Below are positions 1 through 7,983 of a stretch of 15,116 bases of DNA, piece by piece (positions within the stretch are counted from its first letter, which is position 1; each line of letters opens with the position of its first letter). The position numbers were made by a program, and so were the translations under genes. Under the pieces are notes generated by a model. It did not search any database. It was not told the origin of the DNA and saw only the letters and a program-made list of their open reading frames with translations. The stretch comes from Neolecta irregularis DAH-3 (lineage: Eukaryota > Ascomycota > Neolectomycetes > Neolectales > Neolectaceae), in contig LXFE01001063.1 in NCBI GenBank assembly GCA_001929475.1, positions 1-15,116 of the forward strand. Reading direction: 5' to 3'.

Positions 1-10
1 GAAGAAATTG

Positions 11-1434
11 CTAAGAGCGTCCGAGTTTAAGCAAGCTTTTCGTCGATGATTTTTTCCCCAAATCATCAGCTTTTCCGCGATCCTCCTCATCGGAATCCAT
101 ATACTTTTCCTTCCAGATCCATGAATTGCCGACGGCATTGTATCCTAGTTTTTGCGCGGTTCGGTACCACTTCGCTGCCCTTTTGAGATTCCTTTTCGTT
201 CCAAATCCATTGGTGTAGCACCAAGCTAACAGTTAATTGACAATCCAAGAAGCAACGAAGGGGTACCAGCTTCAGTACACCCATCTACATCATTAAGCCG
301 TCCTGCAATCTCAAAGCAACGAAGCGCGAATTTTGGATCTTTCTGAACACCCCAACCTTCTCTATGGCTCACTCCCAATTCAAAAATCGCCAATGCTAGA
401 CTTGCCTTTCCATTGAACCCTTCCAAAACCCAACCTTCAAGCTGACTGTCTCGTTGATTACTCATGATTGTATCTAGATCGACTTGTTCAGTTGCCTTCC
501 TTAGCCATATGACCGCTTCTGTAGGATTCGCTGCGATCCCCCAGCCGTGGCGAAGACTTAGCCCATAGAGAAGCATACCGGTAGGATGACCTGATTGTGC
601 TGCTAATCGCAGGTGATGTGTCGACTGAGCCAGTTGGCCAGCCTCATGATGAGTGATTGCTTTTGTAACGTGTTGGCTTGCAGTCATATCGCCGCGAGTA
701 GGAGAGACCAAGGAGATTTTGGGCAGTGGTTGAGATGTTTCTGATTGAGTAAGAATCGAAGCTATGGCAGGCTGATGGCGGCGGCCAGTGCTTGGTGATT
801 CGCATCTTGCTACTGTACCATCTGGCCAGCTGAAGGGAGTGAATCGGCCATTGATGTCAACATCAATCTGAGGGGTGAGTTCGTGGACGCTAGGCCGAAC
901 GACGGTGTCTTGTGGTTTGTCTGTAACCTTTATTATACGTGGAATTGATAGAGGGGGCGAAGAAGAGTTTTGAGAGGATGTTGGTCTGGAGTAGTTGAAA
1001 CTGGGTCGACGTTCTGAGATGATACTACGCCCTCTAGAGGTAGACCGCGGAGGGGGAGGGCCATATGATACGGTCTTTGATCTCCGATAAGGTTCATTTG
1101 TTGAGGTCGAATTGCAGACTTTTTGACTCACACTTCTTTCAACGCCTCGTTGGGGTCCAGAATGTAGTATCTGCGTGTCGGCTCTTTCTACAGGCGATGA
1201 TTTCTCTAAATGCAGGGATTCAAATTCCTCACTCAATTCCTCTTCTGGATTCTCAAGCGGCGATAACTTGTCTGAATAGTAAAACGGAGAGCTAGATTCT
1301 ATGGATAAGCGATCGGCAGATGGATCCCTTCGGTTTTTCAATAAGAGCTTTGAATGCGCAGCAATCGCATCTAGGGGCGACAAGTCGCTATAGTCCTGGA
1401 TAACTGTATGGAAGTCGAATTGGCCGGTCGACAT
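11..1434 (-). CDS. Sel1-repeat protein, Dsf2/Nif1-like (2 exons)
   Basis: Model: exons 1434-267 and 225-11, one 41-nt intron (266-226, GTACCC...TTAG), 460 residues, stop TAG at 13-11. ATG 1434 is the first in frame, with an in-frame TGA a few codons upstream. Without the intron the protein would stop early at 226; splicing restores a Sel1 repeat with the motif WCYTNGFGTKRNLKRAAKWY. Residues 1-250 are Ser/Pro/Arg-rich and probably disordered, with a PPPPR run near 126-130. At least three Sel1 (TPR-like) repeats follow, about 283-318, 343-378 and 380-418; their helical pairs scaffold protein contacts. The N-terminus (DYSDLSPLDAIAAHSKLLL) and the architecture suggest the fungal Dsf2/Nif1 group, linked to mitotic or cell-cycle control in yeasts. 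That assignment is from memory of the family; the Sel1 call is firm and the orthology is moderate. Chitin-synthase activators of the Skt5 type also carry Sel1 repeats but usually have more of them. Confidence 0.82.
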
Positions 1435-1668
1435 TAGATGGAAGATAAATCAGTTAACCAGAATAACTTTTGGAGGTGGTTTGGATAGAGGATGACCAGG
1501 GGAGAAATCCCAGATTGACCACTACATCATGTGATCGTTCACCAAAGATAAATAAGATAGCGAATAGCAGCACAACACTTACAATGCCAGGCTGTTTCTC
1601 CAAATTCCAAGATACAAATTCAAGATTTACATGATCTTGTCCCCGGTCAACACATATCTTGTTGAGAG
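1435..1668. other. Intergenic: regulator A 3' end and Sel1-gene promoter
   Basis: This 234-bp gap separates the stop of regulator A from the start of the Sel1-repeat gene, both on the minus strand. It must hold the 3' UTR of one and the promoter of the other. I see no clear TATA box, repeat or structured element in it. Confidence 0.5.
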
Positions 1669-3645
1669 TCACATATACCCACTCATCCACTCCCAACCAA
1701 CTGTCTCCAACCCGTCAGCACCCATAATGCGACCAAAAAAATCAGCACCAAACAACCTTTCGCTTCGTAGCGCACAAATCGTATCCAACAAAACCCCTCC
1801 GTTCGGGATCCATGCTAGTTCTGGTGCTCGTCGTAATGCAATCTCAGTGCACTCCACTAGGTCCCAGGCAACCTCGTCCATAGATTTGGAGGCAACGAGA
1901 TCGGTAGCGAGCAGGACAGTTGCTAGTAATGGCGCAGAGAACATCCACATTTCTCCGAACCACCGATATTGCATATCATCTGTCGAAGGGAGCGAGTCCA
2001 TTCTGCAGAAAATTCGCATATTCCGTTTGGCCGCTTCCAAAGCAATGCGATGGGACTGTGGCAACTTTTCGTTGTGAAGGTATGATACATGATGACACAG
2101 CAATGCTCTTGACATTAGCGATTCCAGCAGTATCTGTCTCCACTGGATCTCCGAAGATCCTGTGGCGTGATCCGGGCGAAAACCCTTTGGAATCTTTTTT
2201 TCTAGAGATGCCAGCTCATCATGGACCTTTCGTACTTCTTTCGTTGATTGGTAGCGTGCATGGTACGCGCGATTCAATGGACTAAACATGATGGTAATTT
2301 GCACAAATATAACAAACCACTCCACAGCATTTTCATAGCCTGGCGAGTCACCGTCAATGGCGATATTATATCTCGGGAGTTGACAATCTGTTTCTTCCCT
2401 GTCTATATGTGCCGGTATGCCCTGACTGTAAGACATTGCTCTAGAATTTAAGTTCCCTCCAAAACCAATCTTTGGATCTGCACATACATGTCGTAAATTT
2501 GTATTAACCACCACAACCTCCTTCTCTTTTCGCCCTCTATCATCGAAAGTCCTAGATGGTTTGGATCACGGTGAAATCTGCCATGAGGTCAAACACTTCA
2601 TCTGAGAAAGAGCTGCGAACCCCATACTCTGAGCCATATACACTAGTAAGCTGATACTTGTCCATCCTTTGGCTAGAATATGAGCTAAAATAGCGCTAAG
2701 ACCCATTACAAGCCGACCCAATGTCGGTACTACCAATATCAAGAAGTAAGGCTTGAATGAGGTCGACATCGTAAAGTTCTCTGTATCGACTTGTGCGGAA
2801 CGCTGCTTGAATTCCTTGGTGCAGAAATTGACGATAGTTTTCTCGCTTCATGCCAACTATCTGCTCAATTGTGACAAGTTCGGGATCGTTGGAATTATGA
2901 TAAGTCCTCAAAGAAAGCGAAATCATAGCCAGAGCAACTACAAATGTGAATGGTCGAGGCGTCGTTTGCAGAAACATATCCATCGATAAACTACTAGACC
3001 ACATGACATTACAATCTCTAATGAACCCTGGTGGGTCAAGAAGAACCAGCGCGCATGGATGTGCCGCAAGAAAGCGAGCAAAAAGAGTGTAGATAACAGG
3101 TCTCTGCGGGAGACACATAGTTGCGATTCGAGACAACTCGTAACGTTGTTGCTTGTTAAAACACTCCTGCGAGCCGGTTCTTAGGTGTAGATATTGTAGG
3201 TTCGTACTCAACTCGTTCTATTCTTTCAGTCAAAAGCAAAATCCGGTATATACTTGAGATAGACCATTAAGGTGGTTGTGATACCGTTCCAATCCATGAA
3301 ACCTTTCAAAGCTCCCAGCTGTGCAACTTCCCATTGTTTCTCTAACCATGCTCTCTGGGTTTAAAGCGCTCAGATGATGACGATATCTCTTTGATAATCG
3401 TCTTAGTTCGGCGAGCTCTCTTTCAGCGTTTTGGAGTTTGGAATACAAACTTGCATCCCCTTTAATAATAGAGTTCCTAGGGGATTTAAAGAAGCCCCTA
3501 ATATGTCTGAGTTATACGGATTATCGTACGAACAACTCCGTGCCGTTTTGTCACAGTTGTTGCAAGGCAATCGACGGTCGCACTTCACTTTCCTAATTTT
3601 ACAATGCTTGCAGCTGAGAGTCGCTCGGTTACGCATTGTGGTCAT
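1669..3645 (-). CDS. Zn(II)2Cys6 transcription factor A (6 exons)
   Basis: Exons 3645-3518, 3476-3254, 3217-2710, 2672-2621, 2577-2488 and 2440-1669 give 590 residues. Introns are 41, 36, 37, 43 and 47 nt. A perfect Zn2Cys6 cluster sits at the N-terminus: C12-x2-C15-x6-C22-x5-C28-x2-C31-x6-C38, with basic residues between the first cysteines for DNA contact. A charged, probably coiled-coil stretch follows (KLQNAERELAELRRL), the usual dimer linker. The middle-homology region (Fungal_trans type) starts near H170-P171 and contains HRDPNHLGLS (306-315) and RRRLWW (322-327). It should be a nuclear, DNA-binding pathway regulator acting as a dimer; targets are unknown. The joins are supported by matching motifs and phases in regulators B and C. 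The start is the first ATG after an in-frame TAG. A longer first-intron choice (acceptor near 3450) is possible but would delete the NSIIK motif shared in form with B and C. Confidence 0.88.
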
Positions 3646-3897
3646 AGCAGTACAATTCTGTGGGTTGCTGAAATTATCCTACTTGCAAAGGTAGAGAAAG
3701 TATTCTGAACAAGGGAATAAGATGGTGTGCCTTGCAAGTCCACAACAAGCAGAAGTATATATTGGGCAATAGGGGATACGAAAGCAGGGATTTCTGTAGA
3801 ATCTTCCAGGGCTGTGTCTTTGGTCAATATTTTCGCCTAATTCCAGGAGCGAAATATTCTGAAGCTTCCAAACATGCTCACACAGAGTTGCTAAAAA
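3646..3897. promoter_or_regulatory. Upstream region of regulator A
   Basis: This is the 5' flank of regulator A. I see no recognisable gene in it and no convincing inverted CGG pair close to the ATG. It is called promoter by position only. Confidence 0.35.
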
Positions 3898-3993
3898 GTA
3901 AGTAAGTCCAAGTTTGGGTTTGGGACTTGCTTGCTTGGACTTACTTGGTATCTTACTTGCATACTTGGACTTGCTTGGATGGACTTGCTTGAT
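3898..3993. repeat. CTTGG/ACTTGC-rich degenerate tandem repeat with a hairpin
   Basis: The words ACTTGC, CTTGGACTT and TACTTGG recur in imperfect tandem through this stretch. A perfect 13-bp inverted repeat (AAGTAAGTCCAAG at 3900-3912, its complement at 3934-3946) with a 21-nt loop can form a hairpin. The block marks the left edge of the GC-rich relic that follows, so it could be a terminal or subterminal repeat of a mobile element or a simple minisatellite. I recognise no known family. Confidence 0.6.
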
Positions 3994-4242
3994 AGATTTT
4001 TAGTGTTACTTGCTCCAGCTACACACCTGCCCCTGCCCCTCCAGCATATCCCGTCACTCCCGCTGCTACCACCGCCCCAACCTGCTGCCCAGCTCGGTAG
4101 ATCGGCTCCTACGCCTACAATCGGCAGTACCTCTCCCAATCGCGATTCCTCACTTGCAGCTAGTCTTCATCATCTTGTCCGGACTCACAGAGAGCTACTG
4201 GCTGTGAGGGAGGCCAGGGCGGAGGTGGCTGCAGGGGCGTAG
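3931..4242 (+). pseudogene. GC-rich, proline-rich ORF relic of unknown origin
   Basis: A 103-codon open frame on the plus strand, opposite to every real gene here. The first third is translated repeat. From about 4018 the DNA turns markedly GC-rich and C-rich compared with its AT-rich flanks, and encodes a Pro/Leu/Ala stretch (LLPPPQPAAQLG) followed by a more ordinary tail (LHHLVRTHRELLAVREARAE). The composition and the neighbouring repeats suggest the remnant end of a mobile-element gene or another inserted gene rather than a native locus. No domain is recognisable and it may not be coding at all. Confidence 0.25.
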
Positions 4243-4302
4243 GCGGGCAGGATGTTTGAGCACAGCTAGGAGACAAAGTAGAAGTTGAAAGAAGACAGCA
4301 TT

Positions 4303-4365
4303 AGTCGTAGCAATAGTTGTAGTCACAATCATAGTCATAGTAATAGTAGTAGTATCAGCAGCAGG
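4303..4365 (+). repeat. Degenerate AGT/AGC trinucleotide run
   Basis: Twenty-one consecutive triplets are mostly AGT, AGC, CAT/CAC or AAT, so one plus-strand frame reads as Ser/His/Asn-rich and the opposite strand as Thr-rich. It is an imperfect trinucleotide microsatellite. It may once have been a low-complexity protein tail joined to the relic upstream, but the frame is closed by TAG a few codons before it. Confidence 0.55.
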
Positions 4366-4430
4366 ACCTGCACCCACACTAATACAAATATTCACCACAC
4401 TGGCATCTACTGTAAGACAAGACCCAGGTA

Positions 4431-4451
4431 CGAATAAGACCAAGGTTTATT
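4431..4451 (+). repeat. Dispersed repeat, copy 1 (CGAATAAGACCA...TTTATT)
   Basis: These 21 bases match, with one compensating A/T indel pair, 21 bases on the minus strand at 10606-10586. The core ATAAGACCAAGGTTTA (4434-4449) also recurs with one mismatch at 4594-4609 on the same strand. Such matches are unlikely by chance in 15 kb and point to a mobile element with copies or fragments here. Confidence 0.5.
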
Positions 4452-4513
4452 CCTAACCTCAGTACGTAGACATCTATATACATGAGAGCATACCTAACCT
4501 CAGTACCTAGACA
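4452..4513. repeat. Direct repeat pair, 21 bp each, period 41
   Basis: Bases 4452-4472 and 4493-4513 are the same except for one G/C change; both begin CCTAACCTCAGTAC. The pair lies directly after the dispersed repeat and overlaps the inverted repeat that follows. It looks like part of the end structure of an insertion. Confidence 0.65.
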
Positions 4514-4526
4514 CAGTTAGGTATGC
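4488..4526. repeat. 11-bp perfect inverted repeat (GCATACCTAAC)
   Basis: GCATACCTAAC at 4488-4498 and its exact reverse complement at 4516-4526 flank a 17-bp spacer. It could be a hairpin in RNA or DNA, or the target or terminal structure of a small mobile element. Confidence 0.65.
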
Positions 4527-4593
4527 ATAGTGTGACAGGATTATATACTAATGATAACATCTCCAAGTGAGATATGCCTTCATGATTCCTATC

Positions 4594-4609
4594 ATAAGAA
4601 CAAGGTTTA
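4594..4609 (+). repeat. Dispersed repeat core, second local copy
   Basis: ATAAGAACAAGGTTTA matches 4434-4449 at 15 of 16 bases. With copy 1 it brackets about 175 bp holding the direct and inverted repeats, so the two could be remnants of element ends in direct orientation. Confidence 0.4.
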
Positions 4610-4639
4610 AACCAGCAGGTAGAAAATCCTCTAGAACTT

Positions 4640-5270
4640 CCGTCTTCGAATTATATTAAACCGCTAGCCCCACCCTCCCCCTCAGAAGCGGAAGTGGTTA
4701 CAAATTTTGGTGTTGTACAACAAAACACGGTAGGCTGGAATATCACAAGAAAAATATCACAAATTTTCAATTTCCACAAAAGATAAAATATTCCCTGTTT
4801 TAGAATATCATGGTGACTACAAAACGCAGCCTTAAGAAACTCACAATGGAAGCCTTCAGATCCTATGGCTGCAAGCTGCATTGCAAGACTGCCAAAAATC
4901 ATTAGACTGACCATTCCGGAATTCTGGGGTTGGATCCAAACTTATCGAGGACCATTACAGGAAGCTGTACAATTGACGAGAGAAGAGGGGAGTGAGAAGG
5001 GAGATCCGATTGATGAGAATTGAGTTGGTGTTTCTGGGATGAAGATACATATATCGGTACAGAATTTTCGCTTAACTCCGAACTGAGACATGAGAAGACT
5101 TCATCAAATTTACCATGCTACTTTAAATCGAGAAGATAATTTATACACAGAATCAACCATCTTATCCACAACCTCAATTCCCAACTTTCCATGATACAAA
5201 GCAATCTCCATAAGGGTTTAAAGACACAAATCAAACAGAGAAGAACGTAAGAAATGAATGAAAGCGGAAT
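4640..5270. other. Intergenic, 3' side of regulator B
   Basis: About 630 bp of AT-rich DNA downstream of regulator B. Short open frames occur but none shows a recognisable domain, a splice partner or family motifs. I see no further clear repeat here. Confidence 0.45.
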
Positions 5271-7380
5271 TTATTTCCCTTTAAGAATATATCTAAAAGC
5301 CCATTTCCATCCACAGGCATCAAACCCTGGAAATGGGTCGAGTCCTGCGAGCATGCCCTGCGTGATGTGTTTCTCTTCAAGGAGATTATGAATGATGACG
5401 TCGACCGCATTGGATTGGTCCGTCTTAATGCAAATGTCGCAGTGTCGTAACGAGGTATAGGTATCAGATACCAGTTGCCAGCCGACTTGATCCGCAGACT
5501 TGTTCGCCGCCATTTCCAAAGCAAAGAGCAGAGTTGCAACGAGGACAGATGTATATATCAATTTGTTAGCAAACCACGAGAAAGGCGCCAGCTCTTGTGG
5601 CTTCTTTCGAAAAATATTAAACAGTTGCATTTGCTTCTTTGCTGCTTCAATGGCTTTCTTGTGAAATTCATTGTATTTCTGCGACGAACTTCTTACGAAC
5701 GGTAGGTGAACCGCAAGTAAGAGCCGATTGATGGTAGCCTCGATGATGATTTTCTTCCATGAAAGCTCCATGTTTCTGGTAGGACTGTTGATTTCGAGCC
5801 AACTAGGGGTACTTTTTACATTTGCACGGATTATTTTGTCTAATTGAATGGCTTTGGTGTAGGAGGGAGAAGCTTGATAAATGAATTTGTAGATAGTACT
5901 AAAGTAAGCTGATAGACGATAATAATATTGCGCCCATTGAAGTCCAAAAGAATCGCCTGACGGTTCGGGTGATAACAGCACAAATGGTACAGATGTCTTT
6001 TCCAGCTCGCAAAGATCCATTTGGGTAGGGATCGATTTTTCCCAGGCGTGCAGGCTGAATAGTCAGGCCTCAAGCCCAGTGCGAGTTGAGTGGAATACCT
6101 TTCGTTACCTTGTACAGCATCCCACAGTCTCTGTCGGCGGACATTATCAGTTTCTGAATATCCAGGATTCAGTGAATGCAGAGATAAGCCGCGTGCCATC
6201 GATCCCAGGATACCAGTATTTACCCAACAAAGTTCTGAGAGTAAGCAGAAGCGTAGGCAACAAGACGTACTATCGGTTATGATATCACCGTTGTACTGGT
6301 TCAAGACAAGTATAGTTATGACATCTAAGTCATACGTCTCAAGATAGTCATAAGTTAAAAGAATACGCGTAACAGCTTTTAAAAGTAATTCTCGATATTC
6401 CCGAGGTCTGTGTCCGTGAGTCTTCTTGATGAACATCCATTCGGGGTCATCATCGCGGGCGTAGGATCTAACAGCGACGGCGAAGAGAGCCAGCAATACA
6501 GCGGGCCAGAAAGGACGATGGGCCAAATCTTCCTTCTTGCGGTCCTCTAAGGAATCTATAGTTGATAAAGATTTCCAAAAAGCCTCGTATTCTCGTTGAA
6601 AAACGTCAAAGGGGATGAGGAAATGAGCTGCAGGATGGACCTTGATAAACCGACCCATTAACAGATCAGCTGCGCGCCTGTCGGAAACGAGTTGTTTTGT
6701 AATAATCAGAACAAGTCGTCGAAGCTTGGATGGGTCCGCCTCTTGAATGTCTGAAGCTAAGTAAAAGTGAGGAACTGGAACCCCATTCGTCGATTCCGGA
6801 GTTTCCTGTCTTAGTCAGATAGAGATCTTAGGAGAGATGTCTACCATGAGAGAGCCCGAAAGACCATTATTGTCATCAGGACACTTGCCTATACCACCAA
6901 GGGTCAAAGCTGCTTCAAGGGCAGCTTGGTCAACTATGGAAGCGGATCTTGCGCTCACCCGCGCAAGCTCTTCTTGGGTTCTTTGCAATTCTTCCATCAA
7001 GTCGGCATGATCCTGCACAATTGTCGATCTAGAAGACTCAGACCAGAACAGAGAAGATCCGGAGCGTACGGATCCTCGTATTTGCACTTGGAATCCTCCC
7101 GTCTCTTTTTGCAGCAACCACAAGGGAACTTGCGATCGCATTTGGCTTTCCGTAGACGGCATGGAATACAACTTTGAGGAATTCTTTTTCTCTTGGAGGT
7201 ACCTCCGTTCACGCTGGTTTGGTCTTGATCATCTCCATCGCTGTGAGACCGCTTTTGACGAGGAGCGGTGGAGTTGCAGTTATCCTGACGAGGAAATGTC
7301 GACGGCGGTTGGAAATGATAGTGGGAATACTGCGGTGAGCAGGTATTAACGAGATCAAGTTCCGGTGGATAGTAGGACAT
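5271..7380 (-). CDS. Zn(II)2Cys6 transcription factor B (5 exons)
   Basis: Exons 7380-7070, 7028-6845, 6805-6271, 6234-6099 and 6054-5271 give 649 residues. Introns are 41, 39, 36 and 44 nt. The open frame extends upstream of 7380 without a stop, but 7380 is the first real ATG (MSYYPPEL...). A 70-residue low-complexity N-terminus, absent from A and C, ends in a basic KRKR (63-66), a likely nuclear signal. The cluster is C71-x2-C74-x6-C81-x5-C87-x2-C90-x8-C99; the last loop is 8, not 6 as in A and C, and an extra Cys lies at 89. A coiled-coil linker follows (MEELQRTQEELARV), then the middle-homology region with KVHPAAHF and RQRLW. It lacks the HR(D/E)PxHLGL motif of A and C and the intron before it, and replaces the usual RRR with RRQR. 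The third intron (6270-6235, GTACGT...CAG) is a stop-free multiple of three, so an unspliced product would stay in frame. Role: nuclear regulator with unknown targets; most diverged of the three. Confidence 0.86.
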
Positions 7381-7983
7381 ATTTACAGCATGCCTGCACC
7401 TCAGAAATAAATCTAAGGGCGTAGGCAAGCTGCCGGAGATGGTAACGGTGTAGAGAAGGGAATCGAGTACGCAGCCCAGAGTCCGGAGAACCGCCTTCCG
7501 ATGATGGTCAAATATAATATATAGATATATTTTCCTTTACCTGAATTCTCTAGTTAGAGTAGAGTAGATGTAAACCTAGGTATATCCTTGGTTCTGATTT
7601 ACCCGCTCTGTGATTGTTATAAGGTAGAACAGGCCAAATGACACGACCACTGCTAGACGTGCGGTCACTATAGATATACGCCTGTTGTAAACCTGCTTTG
7701 TGTTGGAAGTTACTTTGCATCTTGCTGGTAATAAGTCAGAGTAGTCTTTGGCCCAGGACTTTGTAGCGCTATAGTAGCACTTTGTTGATTTTGGGCAAAA
7801 AGCCGATATCGCTCATTAGCGGATTAGTTTTATCCCTTTACCAAGCTCTAGCATTGTTCGTCATATCGCCCCTCATCTATGACCCTCTTGCAACAAGCAT
7901 ATCAACTCACTTACATATCATGACGAATGATGAGCATTAGGAATATTTAAGATATGCGGAACTACCTTATGAATTATATGCTT
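7381..7983. promoter_or_regulatory. Intergenic: regulator C 3' flank and regulator B promoter
   Basis: This 603-bp gap holds no gene that I can support. It contains an AT-rich block near 7508-7533 and, closer to regulator B, a CGG-N4-CCG inverted pair (separate entry). The half next to 7983 should carry the 3' UTR of regulator C. Confidence 0.45.
7484..7493. promoter_or_regulatory. Possible Zn2Cys6 binding site, CGGAGAACCG
   Basis: An inverted CGG/CCG pair spaced by 4 bp lies 104 bp upstream of the regulator B ATG. Zn2Cys6 dimers commonly bind CGG triplets in inverted, everted or direct arrangement. It could serve regulation by B itself or by a paralogue. A single 6-base match of this kind also arises by chance. 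Confidence 0.22.

Noticed and set aside
1631-2077. Plus-strand open frame of 148 codons
   Set aside because: It is antisense to the last exon of regulator A, whose C-terminus aligns in form with B and C; the plus-strand product has no recognisable features.
3450-3517. A 68-nt first intron for regulator A, and a 63-nt second intron for C (9764-9826)
   Set aside because: Both keep frame, but they delete the NSIIK and ASVIK residues that match STIVQ in B; the 41-nt and 39-nt choices fit the paralogues better.
4195-4443. Minus-strand Thr-rich open frame over the triplet repeat
   Set aside because: The Thr run is only the translation of a trinucleotide microsatellite; no coding support.
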